DNA of 64,000 nucleotides from Enterococcus sp. DIV0660C (GTDB lineage Bacteria; Bacillota; Bacilli; Lactobacillales; Enterococcaceae), in assembly GCF_017316125.1 (NCBI RefSeq), contig NZ_JAFLWA010000004.1, positions 33,878 to 97,877 of the forward strand, given 5' to 3'. The notes under the pieces are model-generated. The model had not been told where the DNA came from. It ran no database searches and saw only the letters and a list, made by a program, of their open reading frames with translations. Position numbers and translations under genes: made by a program. Numbering within the stretch: position 1 is the stretch's first letter; each line of letters opens with the position of its first letter. This document shows, piece by piece, positions 25,993 to 37,092 of the stretch.

Positions 25993-26829
25993 TTAGATTT
26001 CAATCTTCATCCCATCATAAGCTGTCAACATTTGATGTTCATCTGCTAATTCTTTCATTTCCTGATGTGTCAAACCGCCATTATGAGAGAAATGACTGAG
26101 AACATAGGTCGTCTTTTCATCACATAAACCTCGTTCGGATAACGTTTGAATCAGTCGTAAATTTTCGCCTAAATTCATGTGAATTCCACCAACATATGTC
26201 ATGTTTTGTCCTGTACAATCCAAGGATATCGCATCTAGTTTCAATTGATTCCCTTCTAAATAATCCAAAACTTCATTGGTTGGAAAACCTGTATCATGTG
26301 TATAAAATAATCGCTTTCCTCCGCGTTCGATCACATAAATGAAGCAATCCCCATTTTTTTGACCATGTACAGCTGGTAATGTATGAACTTGGTACTCTCC
26401 AATTTGATACTTTTTAAATGGCGCTAATTCTTGAAACTCAATACGTTCAGGTTCAATCATTTTTTCCAGTTCAAATGCGCGATCAAAGAAGCGATGAACA
26501 GTTGCATTTCCATAGACAGTTAGCTTTTTGTCCAAATCATTAGCATAAGAACTCATTCGAAAAGCTAAATCTTCTGCATATAAATGATCACTATGCCAAT
26601 GTGTGATCAGTAAATGTTCGATCTCATTGAAATTCAGTTGATGTTCCCGTAAATGAAAATAGCTATCTCCAGGAAAATCAATCAATAGATCACCATCATC
26701 TATCAAGGTTTGCGTTTGAGTTCGTAAATCTTTTCCACCATGTTCTCGTGCATAGCGACAAATACGACAGTTACAAAAAATGCCAGGAACTCTTTCTGCG
26801 GCTGCCGTGCCTAAATAATGAATTTTCAT
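25993..26829 (-). CDS. PhnP-like MBL-fold metallohydrolase, 278 aa
   Basis: Metallo-beta-lactamase fold with the metal motif THWHSDHLYAEDL, FYTHDTGFP and LSHFSHNGG, and an N-terminal Cys pair in FCNCRICRYAREHGG as in PhnP-type phosphodiesterases. The start is ATG 26829 with GGAGGA; the gene begins 11 bases after the GH88 gene. PhnP hydrolyses cyclic sugar phosphodiesters; here the substrate is unknown, but its place in a polysaccharide operon suggests a cyclic or phosphodiester-substituted sugar. Confidence 0.82.
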   Translation of the reverse strand: MKIHYLGTAAAERVPGIFCNCRICRYAREHGGKDLRTQTQTLIDDGDLLIDFPGDSYFHLREHQLNFNEIEHLLITHWHSDHLYAEDLAFRMSSYANDLDKKLTVYGNATVHRFFDRAFELEKMIEPERIEFQELAPFKKYQIGEYQVHTLPAVHGQKNGDCFIYVIERGGKRLFYTHDTGFPTNEVLDYLEGNQLKLDAISLDCTGQNMTYVGGIHMNLGENLRLIQTLSERGLCDEKTTYVLSHFSHNGGLTHQEMKELADEHQMLTAYDGMKIEI

Positions 26830-26840
26830 GTTGTTTCCTC

Positions 26841-27968
26841 CTACCAATAAGTTGCCCAACTTCGATATAAACGTGTCAGTGCCTCAAAATAAAAATAATC
26901 TCCCCACGTAGTACATTCATTAATTCCTGTTCCACCTGGCTTAGAGTATACGCCTTGAACTAACAGACCATTTGATTCTGGAACATTTTTTGTCGTGTAA
27001 TTCATCAGATTAACCATGATTTTTTGCGCAGCTTCTTCATATTCTTGACGTCGTGGATCCATTAATGGTAACTGTTTTGCCAACTCCAACAAGCCACAAA
27101 CCGTAATTGCTGATGCAGATGTATCTCTTTCTTCCTCGCCATCCACAAAAAACAGATCCCAATAAGCAATTTTATCTTCCGGCAAATGAGCTAAGTAGTA
27201 ATCTGCTAAATGACAAGCAGACTCTAGTAACGTTGCATCTCCTATATGAGTAAAACTGATTGGAAAACCATAGATTCCCCACGCTTGGCCTCTTGACCAA
27301 CAGGAATCGTCCGCGTAACCTTGCGCTGTCGCGCCAAAACGAGGGTTTCCTGTCTCAATATCCATATAATATGTGTGAAAAGTTGAATAATCTTTACGAA
27401 TCAAATACTTCTGCGCCAATTTCACGTGATTTTTAGCTGCTTCTCGATAACGTGAGTCACCCGTTTCATCTGAAGCAAAATACAGTAAAGGCAAATTCAT
27501 ATTGCAGTCAATAATCATTCGACCTTGTTGTTCTTTATCAGATAGATCACCCCAAGCTTGGAAAATCTTCGCTGTTTCGTTATAACGTCGCATCAGAACA
27601 TCTGCTGCTTGGAGTGCCATTTTTCGTGAAGAAGCTGTATTGTTTTCGCGATAGTCAGCAACTGCTGCTAAGGAATATAAAAAGCCAATATCATGATGGT
27701 TCAAAACGATTTCTTCGTCTAGTCGTTGCTGAAATACTTCTAGCTGTTTGGTAATCACTTGCTGGATTCGCTCGTCTGGGCGATAACCTTGAGCCAGATG
27801 CAGCATACCAATCCAAAAACCATCTGTCCAATCTGCATTTTCAACAGCTGGATAACGATAATTTTTAGAAACTGCTGCTGGTACTAAGGTTTCAAATGTT
27901 GACAGATTATCAATGATTTTTTGATAAACAAATTCAAGTTCTTGTGCGACTTTTTCTTTTGTTAGCAT
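26841..27968 (-). CDS. ugl: GH88 unsaturated glucuronyl hydrolase, 375 aa
   Basis: Alpha/alpha-barrel enzyme that cleaves the unsaturated uronic acid left at the non-reducing end by a polysaccharide lyase. Family residues: WTDGFWIGMLHLAQ (first Asp), MIIDCNMNLPLLYFAS (second Asp), CWSRGQAWGIYGF. The start is ATG 27968 after GGAGGG. It follows the heparinase-like gene by 13 bases. The product, a 4-deoxy-5-keto-uronate, normally enters KDG metabolism, but no dhuI/dhuD-type genes are in this window. Confidence 0.92.
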   Translation of the reverse strand: MLTKEKVAQELEFVYQKIIDNLSTFETLVPAAVSKNYRYPAVENADWTDGFWIGMLHLAQGYRPDERIQQVITKQLEVFQQRLDEEIVLNHHDIGFLYSLAAVADYRENNTASSRKMALQAADVLMRRYNETAKIFQAWGDLSDKEQQGRMIIDCNMNLPLLYFASDETGDSRYREAAKNHVKLAQKYLIRKDYSTFHTYYMDIETGNPRFGATAQGYADDSCWSRGQAWGIYGFPISFTHIGDATLLESACHLADYYLAHLPEDKIAYWDLFFVDGEEERDTSASAITVCGLLELAKQLPLMDPRRQEYEEAAQKIMVNLMNYTTKNVPESNGLLVQGVYSKPGGTGINECTTWGDYFYFEALTRLYRSWATYW

Positions 27969-27981
27969 ATTGCCCTCCAAT

Positions 27982-29937
27982 TTAATACAAAACGATTTTT
28001 TCTTGGTCGGTAGCTACGACCACTCGACCATAATAGTATGCTCCTTCAACACAATACGCTCTTCGTCCATGGACAGGTTCTTGATGTTGGATCAAAATTA
28101 ATTTTTGCGTGCGATCTTTCAACTGAATTTTGATTGCTTCCACTATTTCATCTGATTGTTGCTCTGCTTCTGAGTAAACGGGTAGTTTCTCAACTTTTGT
28201 AATCAGTCCCCGTGGGTTTAAAAGATAAGTGGTTGCAGCTGTTCCTTGGATATTTTTCTTTAAGACAGCACAAGTGATTTTTCGTAATTCATTGTAGGTT
28301 GGTGCGCTATTTTTTTCGTAGCATTTCCAACGTGTTTCTTTCGCCAAACATGAAATCTCATAGCCTAATTCTGGGAAAATCAGTGTCTTTTGTTTTTGCT
28401 GGACTACTGATGAATCAACATGAAAAAACGTTTCAATTTCATGGTTTCCACGACAAAGATAGTTGTCACTAACGAGGCTGAATCCTTCCGGAAAATGAAT
28501 CACTTTACGATCAACGTACACTGGATCAGCTAATGTCAAGTAACCTAAATGACCACCTTCAAAAAACTGGACACCTGACTTTTCGCTGGCTTTTTGATTG
28601 ATTGGTGTCGCAACTTTGACGCTGTCCCACGCATCTGTATGTTGATTAAAGTTTTTTTGATCCACCACGATGGTATTATGCGCTGTTGCTTCTTTGAAAG
28701 CCAGTCGATGTTTACTTAATTCATAGCTGTATCGACCTGAATCAATCAAAATGTCTTTTCCTTGATAAACTAAGTCAATATGGAGTAAATCATCATGTCC
28801 ATGTCCGCCGCCCAGAGGTCCGCACTTAAACAAATGATACGTCAGCGGACTTTTGGCAATCATGATGCCGGCTTGCTCAAAATGATGAAAAGCTTCTTCC
28901 AATAAAAAGTGATTCGTAATCGGAAATTGACCTCTTCCTAAAGACATTTTTGCAAAAAAGGTTAAGTCTGCTTGATTTTTTTTTATTTGTCCATCTGGAT
29001 TAGTTAAAATAACTTCTGCATATTGCAATAATCCTGTCATATCTTCTTGGTCGCTATCGCCATACATCGGTTGCTGACCGTTTGGTTTCACAAACAAGCT
29101 GGCTGCTCTTGCCAATTGTTTCGCATAGTCAACAATTTTTTCTGGCACATCCGTTTCTGCCCTTTGCGCGAGTTGTAAAATTTCCAATAAACAAAGCAAA
29201 ACTTCATTGTGATACATAAAAGATTGTTCTCGTTGCATGCCATCTGCTTCTACCTGTAAAGCTAATGAATGCGTTAAATAAAAGAGACTTTCTACTCGCC
29301 ATAAAGCTGCCTTCTCGAACGTGGGAAAAGCTAGACTTAAACTATACAACCCGGCAATTTCTAACACCTGCCAGTTGCTCTGGCCTCTTTCAATCGATAA
29401 ATTTTCGTAGAGATACGTTCCTTGGCTCTCGAGAATTGCTTCCAACTCCTGCTTCAATTCGTCCGAGAAAAGTGGCAAGAAGCGATTCATTTCAATTAAT
29501 TTCAACCAATTAACCACACGTAGCCCCACATCAATTGTTCGCCAGCTAGACTGTTTCGTTGTTTGATTTAGTGGGTTATGCTGAAGAAATGCATGTAAAA
29601 AACATTCAAGATATTCTTGATACTTTGGCTCTTCTGTTAACAAATAAGCCAATCCTACATCAACTAAAAAGCGATGGCGATGCAACATATAAAGCCATTC
29701 CATATCCCCATTTGGACTAGTTGACCACTCAATGTCTGCTATTTGCCAAAAAACAGGTTCGTGCGTTCTTTCCATATCCCACGCGTTATCAAAAAGATAT
29801 TCTCCAGAAACAAATCGTTGACTTCTTACAAGTAGTTCTTCGCACCCATTTTCATCATTTTTCAGCAATTCTTCTCTAAATGCAATGAATTCTTCTTGAC
29901 TTGTACAATTGAAAAAACCTTTAAAATTTTCCTCCAT
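27982..29937 (-). CDS. Heparinase II/III-like (oligo-uronide) lyase, 651 aa
   Basis: Two-part lyase: an alpha-helical toroid (about 60-320; WRTIDVGLRVVNWLKLIE, ERGQSNWQVLEIAG, EQSFMYHNEVLL) and a C-terminal beta-sandwich that starts with GPLGGGHGHDDLLHIDLV and DSGRYSYELSKHR. The His, Tyr and Asn of these blocks are the usual catalytic residues of PL12/PL21-type enzymes. No signal peptide, so it acts in the cytoplasm on imported oligosaccharides, as in streptococcal hyaluronan loci. It sits between GH35 and GH88 in one operon. Confidence 0.88.
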   Translation of the reverse strand: MEENFKGFFNCTSQEEFIAFREELLKNDENGCEELLVRSQRFVSGEYLFDNAWDMERTHEPVFWQIADIEWSTSPNGDMEWLYMLHRHRFLVDVGLAYLLTEEPKYQEYLECFLHAFLQHNPLNQTTKQSSWRTIDVGLRVVNWLKLIEMNRFLPLFSDELKQELEAILESQGTYLYENLSIERGQSNWQVLEIAGLYSLSLAFPTFEKAALWRVESLFYLTHSLALQVEADGMQREQSFMYHNEVLLCLLEILQLAQRAETDVPEKIVDYAKQLARAASLFVKPNGQQPMYGDSDQEDMTGLLQYAEVILTNPDGQIKKNQADLTFFAKMSLGRGQFPITNHFLLEEAFHHFEQAGIMIAKSPLTYHLFKCGPLGGGHGHDDLLHIDLVYQGKDILIDSGRYSYELSKHRLAFKEATAHNTIVVDQKNFNQHTDAWDSVKVATPINQKASEKSGVQFFEGGHLGYLTLADPVYVDRKVIHFPEGFSLVSDNYLCRGNHEIETFFHVDSSVVQQKQKTLIFPELGYEISCLAKETRWKCYEKNSAPTYNELRKITCAVLKKNIQGTAATTYLLNPRGLITKVEKLPVYSEAEQQSDEIVEAIKIQLKDRTQKLILIQHQEPVHGRRAYCVEGAYYYGRVVVATDQEKIVLY

Positions 29938-29948
29938 GTCACTGACTC

Positions 29949-31715
29949 CTATGCCATGATCGGTGTTTCAGAAAAATGGATCTCATGGATTGGCACACCC
30001 TCTGTTTCAAAAATGATGACTTCATTTATCCCTTTTTTCCAAAAGAAATCAGGAATAAATAAAGAGTGTACCGGTCCTTCTTGCCAATAGCGTCCCATAT
30101 TTTCCCCATTCACAAAGACAACACCTTTACCAAAAGTACTACAATCTAAAAATGTATTTCCGACTTCCTCTAGCAATAGCTCAATCTTATAAAAACTTGG
30201 TGTTTTTGCGATTGCCGCCTTGGTAAAATCAATTTTTGCTAACTGCTTTGGCTGTAATTCTAATGGATAATGTTCCCAATCAGAGATGTAATGGATATCC
30301 TCCATCACCCCACTCCGAATACCTTTTCGTTGACTATCCGCAACGAGCTTAGGTCCATAATTATTTCGACCCATGTTTTCAACTAACAAACTCAATTTAT
30401 TTTTTTCTTGGGTCAAGTCACATGAAAATTCTTGTCCTAATTCTGCCTGATACTGAGTTGCAATCAACTGTTGATTCATGAAAAATTGAACACGATCCAA
30501 GCCATCAACGACTTTCATTTTGGCAATGTGTCGTTTGTTCAATAATTGGCTACGATACAGGATATATCCAAAATTTTGACCGATTTTTTCCATAGGCAAA
30601 GTATAGTCATTGATTATGGGCTCACTGATTTCTTCCAAAACAGAAAACAAACTGACACTTTCCTTCACTGCATAAGAACCTAAGCAAGTTGTTTTTGGAT
30701 AGACAGGTTTTGAAGTTTTAGCTGTTGGCACTTCTTCTTGAATCACTTTTTGAATAGCAAAATATTTTTCCGTTGGCATACCCCATTCTGTTAACGGCGC
30801 ATCATAATCATAAGAGGTGATTTGTGGCTCATTCGTTGCTCCTGCATCTGAACAACCATTATAAAATCCAAAGTTCGTGCCACCTTGAAACATATAGAAA
30901 TTAATACTCCCTTTTTTTAACACTTGGCGTACTTCTTCTGCTGTTTCTTGTGGGTCGCGACGAATAATTGGTTTTCCCCAAGAGTTGAACCACCCATCCC
31001 AAAACTCCATGCACATGTAAGGTTCATTCAACCCATTTTTTTCTTGGTAATTCTGTAACCACTTGAAGTTTTCATTTGCACCAGATCCAAAATTTGCTGT
31101 CGCTAAAATTCCTTCTTGTGGTAAAGTTCCAGCTTCTAAAACCTCTTCCCAACCACCATCTGAGGTTACTAAAGGAACATCCAAGTAGTGTTGCAGTTCT
31201 TCTGCTAAAAATTTCAAATACGTTTTATCTTCGCCATAAGAACCATATTCATTTTCTACCTGAATGAGTAACAAACTTCCCCCGTGTGTCACTTGATATG
31301 GCGCTAATTTTGGCAATAACACTTGATAATATTCCTTCACTGCCTGCAAATAACCTGGATGTTGACTACGAATGCGCATGCTTGGATCTGCCAATAACCA
31401 AGCTGGCAACCCACCAAAATCCCACTCTGCACAAATATACGGACTTGGTCGAACAATGATATACAACCCTAATTCTTCCGCTATATCTAAGAACTTCGTT
31501 ACATCTGCAATTCCAGTAAAATCAAACGTTCCTTTTTTCGGTTCATGTAAATTCCAAGGAATGTACGTTTCCACACAGTTACAGCCCATCGCCTGCAAGT
31601 TTTGTAACGTTTGACGCCAATGTGTCGGGGCAATTCTAAAATAATGAACGGCACCAGAGATCAGCTTGATTGGCTGCCCATCCACATAAAACTCTTCTTT
31701 GATTTCGAAATTCAT
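29949..31715 (-). CDS. GH35 beta-galactosidase (BgaC-like), 588 aa
   Basis: Glycoside hydrolase family 35: acid/base Glu in LLIQVENEYGSYG, nucleophile Glu in MCMEFWDGWFNSWG, and the start GAVHYFRI with ETYIPWNLHEPKKG. The C-terminal domains are beta-sandwiches (FVNGENMGRYW). There is no signal peptide, so it is cytoplasmic. Related BgaC enzymes remove terminal beta-1,3-galactose. Its presence suggests the imported sugar carries galactose, as in host glycans or chondroitin-linkage-type structures. AGGAGG before ATG. Confidence 0.93.
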   Translation of the reverse strand: MNFEIKEEFYVDGQPIKLISGAVHYFRIAPTHWRQTLQNLQAMGCNCVETYIPWNLHEPKKGTFDFTGIADVTKFLDIAEELGLYIIVRPSPYICAEWDFGGLPAWLLADPSMRIRSQHPGYLQAVKEYYQVLLPKLAPYQVTHGGSLLLIQVENEYGSYGEDKTYLKFLAEELQHYLDVPLVTSDGGWEEVLEAGTLPQEGILATANFGSGANENFKWLQNYQEKNGLNEPYMCMEFWDGWFNSWGKPIIRRDPQETAEEVRQVLKKGSINFYMFQGGTNFGFYNGCSDAGATNEPQITSYDYDAPLTEWGMPTEKYFAIQKVIQEEVPTAKTSKPVYPKTTCLGSYAVKESVSLFSVLEEISEPIINDYTLPMEKIGQNFGYILYRSQLLNKRHIAKMKVVDGLDRVQFFMNQQLIATQYQAELGQEFSCDLTQEKNKLSLLVENMGRNNYGPKLVADSQRKGIRSGVMEDIHYISDWEHYPLELQPKQLAKIDFTKAAIAKTPSFYKIELLLEEVGNTFLDCSTFGKGVVFVNGENMGRYWQEGPVHSLFIPDFFWKKGINEVIIFETEGVPIHEIHFSETPIMA

Positions 31716-31737
31716 CCTGCAGTTCCTCCTAAAATTC

Positions 31738-32562
31738 TTATTTGATTGCAGAGTCTAGACCATTTGATTTGAATTTTGATTGCAAAAACATATAAAGCAA
31801 GACAATCGGAATAACTGAGGTCGCTAAAACGGCCATCAGTGCACCATAATTCAAAGGATCGTAGTTGTTTTGTGTCATGTTTTGAATAATCAATGGGACA
31901 GTGAATTTTTTTGAGTCGGATAAAACGATCAACGGAATCAAATAAGAGTTCCAATAACCCATAAACGTCAATAACGCTGTCGTGATAATACTTGGAGTCA
32001 ACACTGGAACAGCAATTTTCCAAAAAATCGTCCATTCACTAGCACCGTCGATCCGGGAAGCTTCCATCAATTCATTGGGAAACTGCTGTGCATATTGACG
32101 CATCATAAACACGGAAGTTGTCGAAGCAACGCTCGGAATGATTACCCCGGCAAATGTGTTTGTTAAACCAAATTTACTTAAAATATAGAAAGTTGGGATC
32201 AATGTCGCAAAACTTGGAATCATTCGAGAAATCATCACTAAGTTGAAAATAAGATTGCTACCTTTGAAACGATATTTTGCCATGACATACCCAGCTAACG
32301 TGGTAACAATCGTAGAAAGTGCTGTCCCTACCAATGTGATGACAGCTGAATTGAACAACACTCGAATGTAATTATATTTTTCTTGTATCTCACCAAGGTT
32401 TTTTAAAAAGTGTGGCCCAATTGTAAAATTGATTTTTTCCCCTAATATCACATCGTTCGATTGAGTTGAAGCAATGAGCATATAAACATAAGGTAAAGCA
32501 AAGATTACTAAACCAATCAGTAAAACGAAATAAATAAGTAATGGGTTCAATTTACGCTTCAT
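31738..32562 (-). CDS. ABC sugar transporter permease (MalG type), 274 aa
   Basis: Six membrane segments and the EAA loop GASEWTIFWKIAVPVLTPS near residues 185-205, typical of MalG/LacG permeases of CUT1 importers. Overlaps the end of the first permease gene by 11 bases. It works with the lipoprotein 33518..34858. No ATPase is encoded in the operon, so a shared MsmK-type ATPase elsewhere must supply energy. Confidence 0.92.
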   Translation of the reverse strand: MKRKLNPLLIYFVLLIGLVIFALPYVYMLIASTQSNDVILGEKINFTIGPHFLKNLGEIQEKYNYIRVLFNSAVITLVGTALSTIVTTLAGYVMAKYRFKGSNLIFNLVMISRMIPSFATLIPTFYILSKFGLTNTFAGVIIPSVASTTSVFMMRQYAQQFPNELMEASRIDGASEWTIFWKIAVPVLTPSIITTALLTFMGYWNSYLIPLIVLSDSKKFTVPLIIQNMTQNNYDPLNYGALMAVLATSVIPIVLLYMFLQSKFKSNGLDSAIK

Positions 32563-33442
32563 TGTTTTTTCCTCCTACAATAAACTGAATAATGGATAGG
32601 ATTGCTGCAATGATCACCATCGTCCAAGCAATCGCAGAAGCTTTCCCGAAATCAACCATTTCAAAACTTGTTTTATACAAATTCACACCAACTGTTACTG
32701 CAGAAGATTCTGGTCCGAATCCATTTTTGAATAAAATGTTTGGTACTTCAAAGGCACCTAATCCATTGATTGTCGAAAGAATCATTCCCATCAACACAAC
32801 TGGTTTCAACAAAGGGATCGTGATTTTAAAGAATTTTTGAAAACTATTGGCTCCATCGATATCTGCGCTCTCATAAATTTCTGACGAGATATTTTGCAAT
32901 CCGGCTAAAAACAAAACTGTGTAATACCCAACATTCAACCAGATCGAGATAATGATAATCGATACTCGTGCCCAAAATGGATCCGTTAGCCAAGGAATCG
33001 GTTCCATTCCAAAGGTTGTTAACACCGTATTGAATAAACCTGTTGGATTATAAAAAGTTAAGAACACTGATGACACTGCAACAATCGATGTGATTGCCGG
33101 TAAATAGTACACTGTCCGAAAAAAACCTTTTCCTTTAATTGTTGGCTTATTTAACAAAACAGCAAAAATCAAAGCAAAGAAAATCGTGATCGGAATTGAA
33201 AAAATCATAAAAATAAACACATTGAAATACGATTTAAAAAACAATGGATCTTTAAAAATAGCTGTAAAATTATCTAAACCGATAAAATCAATCGATGTCG
33301 ATACTTTTGAAAAACTAAATCCCAATGACATCACTGCCGGAATCAATAAAGTAATGATGAAAAATGCTAAAAATGGCAACAACATGATATAAGCTGTTCG
33401 GGAATAATTAGTAATGGCTTTTTTCTTTTTTGGAAATTCCAT
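32552..33442 (-). CDS. ABC sugar transporter permease (MalF/LacF type), 296 aa
   Basis: Six-span permease with the EAA loop GANSFQKFFKITIPLLKPVV and the characteristic block FRTVYYLPAITSIVAVS. First membrane subunit of a CUT1 sugar importer, downstream of the binding lipoprotein by 75 bases. Confidence 0.92.
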   Translation of the reverse strand: MEFPKKKKAITNYSRTAYIMLLPFLAFFIITLLIPAVMSLGFSFSKVSTSIDFIGLDNFTAIFKDPLFFKSYFNVFIFMIFSIPITIFFALIFAVLLNKPTIKGKGFFRTVYYLPAITSIVAVSSVFLTFYNPTGLFNTVLTTFGMEPIPWLTDPFWARVSIIIISIWLNVGYYTVLFLAGLQNISSEIYESADIDGANSFQKFFKITIPLLKPVVLMGMILSTINGLGAFEVPNILFKNGFGPESSAVTVGVNLYKTSFEMVDFGKASAIAWTMVIIAAILSIIQFIVGGKNNEA

Positions 33443-33517
33443 ATCCAGATGCTCCTTTTCTGTTCTAAAAATAGGTTAGGACAGTATGGCAGCCCTCACT
33501 ATCCTAACCCGTTTGAT

Positions 33518-34858
33518 TTACTCGTTTATTTCTACGTTATACTTCGAAGAAAAATCTTCTGCTTGTTTCTTCAATGCTTTATCAACAGACATACCCTTAT
33601 TCTTGATGTCATAGCTTGCGGCCTCAATATAATTGTCTAAATCTGCCGAGTAAGGGAACGCATAACCCTTGATACTATTTTGACTGATTTCATCTAGTGT
33701 CAATAAAATCTTTTGGTTTCCGTAGTAAGGAAACTCTTTTTGAGCAACTTCGCTTTGATAAGCAGTCACATTTGCAGGCAAACCACTTAGTTCCATGTAC
33801 GCATCCAACGCATCTTTATCCGTTAGTGCAAAGGTGATGAATTGTAACGCTGCTAACGCATTATCTGATTTTTTAGGTACATAATAACTAGATCCACCAC
33901 TCATTGGTGAAAAGTTTTTTGATTCGTCTACCGCAGGAATCGCACTGATTCGCCAGTTTCCTGCATCATCTGGATAATCCGTTGCTTGATAAGAAGCTAA
34001 CCAGCCACCAGCAAAGATTACGCCACATTCTTGTCCAATCACTGTATAATCTTTTGAATTACCATAGGCTACTAAATCTTCATCTTGAAGTTTTTGAATG
34101 ATGTCGTATGATTTTTTAACCGCGTCATCCAATAAATTTAATTTTCCATTTTTATCAAATAAAGACACACCTTGTTGTTCCGTCAAATATTTAACAAGAT
34201 CCAATTCTCCTGTATCACGCATAAATAATAGCTTTTTACCTGTTTTTTCTTTTAATTTCTTCCCTGCATCAATCAATTCATCCCAATTTTTAATGGTTGT
34301 TACATCGATCCCAGCTTCTTTAAAAGCGGTTTCATTATAGAACATGCATGCATTCCCCCAGTCATTAGGAAAACCAAATACTTTTTTCGATGGTGCAATA
34401 TTCCCCAACATGTTCATCTTTGCATCATAAAAATCTTTGCCGTACTCTTTTACAAAGCCAAAGTCTTCAGACGAGTAAAATAAATCTTCAAACTTATCAA
34501 AAACTGAACCAGCATTACTATCTTGCAAGAAAATCAAATCTGGCATTTTTTCATTTGCAACTAATTTTGGTGTTACCTTTTGAACCATCGGAATAGCGGG
34601 AGCTACATCCACCGGATTCAATTCTAATTCTGTATCATATTTCTGATTATAAAGCTCAATGGATTTTTGTAAGTAATCGGTATTCTTCCCTTTGGGAACA
34701 TACACCTCAATACTTGCTTTTTTCACGCGTTCTTCTTTTGCCAAATCCTTAGCAGAATCTGCTCCTGCTTCTGCTTTTGAATCACCACCACCACAGGCTG
34801 CCAAACTAACTACTGCCAATAATCCTAAAGCACCGCTCAACAATTTTTTGTACTTCAT
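33518..34858 (-). CDS. Extracellular sugar-binding lipoprotein, 446 aa
   Basis: Lipoprotein signal peptide with lipobox LAAC (SLAACGGG, Cys22). A family 1 solute-binding fold follows, with KNWDELIDAGKKLKEKTG, GVIFAGGWLA and MSGGSSYYVPKKS as recognisable parts. It is first in the ABC/GH35/lyase/GH88 operon, whose promoter region has a cre-like box and a LacI-type inverted repeat. The ligand is probably an oligosaccharide released by the PL8 lyase or by host glycosidases. Confidence 0.92.
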   Translation of the reverse strand: MKYKKLLSGALGLLAVVSLAACGGGDSKAEAGADSAKDLAKEERVKKASIEVYVPKGKNTDYLQKSIELYNQKYDTELELNPVDVAPAIPMVQKVTPKLVANEKMPDLIFLQDSNAGSVFDKFEDLFYSSEDFGFVKEYGKDFYDAKMNMLGNIAPSKKVFGFPNDWGNACMFYNETAFKEAGIDVTTIKNWDELIDAGKKLKEKTGKKLLFMRDTGELDLVKYLTEQQGVSLFDKNGKLNLLDDAVKKSYDIIQKLQDEDLVAYGNSKDYTVIGQECGVIFAGGWLASYQATDYPDDAGNWRISAIPAVDESKNFSPMSGGSSYYVPKKSDNALAALQFITFALTDKDALDAYMELSGLPANVTAYQSEVAQKEFPYYGNQKILLTLDEISQNSIKGYAFPYSADLDNYIEAASYDIKNKGMSVDKALKKQAEDFSSKYNVEINE

Positions 34859-34877
34859 AAAGTACCTCCTAAATTTT

Positions 34878-34969
34878 TGTAAACGCTTTATTCATTCGTA
34901 GAATACACGAAAGCTAGGCAAAGGTCAATAAGTTTAGTGAACTTTTTTATTTTATTCACTAAACTTATT
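34878..34969 (-). promoter_or_regulatory. cre-like box and LacI-type operator of the ABC/lyase operon
   Basis: A cre-like box TGTAAACGCTTTAT (34878-34891) lies 20 bases from the lipoprotein start. Upstream is a 15-base perfect inverted repeat, AATAAGTTTAGTGAA (34927-34941) and its complement (34955-34969), with a 13-base gap. The core TTTAGTGAA/TTCACTAAA recurs in front of the YitT/lacI pair and the PL8 gene. Confidence 0.7.
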
Positions 34970-35078
34970 TCACCTAATTTTTATAAGGTTTTTTCACAAA
35001 AAAAGAGAGAGATGACAAAAACTTGTCATCCCCTCTTTTCAAATAGACAGCGAAACAATCATCAACCACTAGTCGAAT

Positions 35079-36089
<1,011 letters not shown>

Positions 36090-36707
36090 TCATTCTTCAA
36101 TCCTTCGTTTTAATAAAAAATCTAAAATATACGAGTTCAGTAAACTGAACAAAATACCTATCACTACTGATTTTACCCCATAAGTCAAAAATCCCAAAGC
36201 TAGTACCATCACATTTATGTAACGGATTCCTCTGGCAATACTAAATTCTGGATGTTTTTTATTGATTGCTAAAGCAATGACATCCATTCCTACCGTAGAA
36301 GCATTCGCGGAAATACAGCAATAATACCCAATCGCGATAAAAACACAGGCAAAAAGAAAATCAACGACCAAATTGATTTGCACATTGAGTTTAAGTAGAT
36401 AAAACATCGTAAAGAACAGGTTATAGCAAATACTGCTAACAATTGATTTGAGAAAATTCCCTTTCCCTAGAAAGAACCAACAAAAAATCAATAATAAGAC
36501 TGTTACACCAGAAGTTAAATAAAAAATTGGTATTTGCGAGATTTTTTCTAAAATCATCGCCACACTTGTTACCCCACCATTGATAATATTATTCGGTTTC
36601 ATCCAATTTGCGTAAGCAAATCCTAAAAAAACATTTCCAACAATGATTTTTAGAATATTTTTTTGTTCTGTTGTCGTTATTTTACTTTGAATCACAGCTT
36701 TTCGCAT
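36090..36707 (-). CDS. YitT-family membrane protein, short form, 205 aa
   Basis: Five to six membrane segments with the family blocks NIINGGVTSVAMILEK and ASTVGMDVIALAINKKH. YitT proteins usually carry an extra C-terminal DUF2179 domain after the membrane part; that domain is absent here. Function of the family is unknown. Co-transcribed with the LacI-type regulator. Confidence 0.75.
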   Translation of the reverse strand: MRKAVIQSKITTTEQKNILKIIVGNVFLGFAYANWMKPNNIINGGVTSVAMILEKISQIPIFYLTSGVTVLLLIFCWFFLGKGNFLKSIVSSICYNLFFTMFYLLKLNVQINLVVDFLFACVFIAIGYYCCISANASTVGMDVIALAINKKHPEFSIARGIRYINVMVLALGFLTYGVKSVVIGILFSLLNSYILDFLLKRRIEE

Positions 36708-36722
36708 TCCTACTCTCTCCTA

Positions 36723-36805
36723 ACAAAGCGCTTTCATTTTATTCTAGTAGAACTATACCATTGATTCACCTATTTTTTCAAATAGTTTAGTGAAAATTCA
36801 GTAAA
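36723..36805 (-). promoter_or_regulatory. cre-like box and LacI-type operator before the YitT-like/lacI pair
   Basis: A cre-like ACAAAGCGCTTTCA at 36723-36736, and a nearly perfect palindrome TTTAGTGAA-AA-TTCAGTAAA at 36786-36805, the compact version of the half-sites seen at 34927 and 40244. Confidence 0.65.
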
Positions 36806-36843
36806 ACATTTTAGGCGTTTGTTTAAACTTCTAATTTTACACA

Positions 36844-36886
36844 GAAAAAGAAGAACGAGTACAAACCAGCTCGTCCTTCTTTTTGT
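36844..36886 (-). terminator. PL8 gene terminator
   Basis: AAAAAGAAGAACGAG and CTCGTCCTTCTTTTT form a hairpin between the PL8 stop and the YitT-like promoter. Confidence 0.7.
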
Positions 36887-37092
36887 CAACTTTCATTTAC
36901 AGTGTTCACCATTCAAAACAAGTCTAAATGCCACAAAAATTTGAGAAGTAATTTCTGAAAATGCATTCTTATTTATTGGAGCTGGGCATTTCTTTCACGA
37001 CTTTATCTTCGTCCCAAAACAACTCCTCCCTATAGCTTTTCATTTCAACATATGAAGAACTATTTTGGATGCTTGCTCGCTATCTTGTCGAA

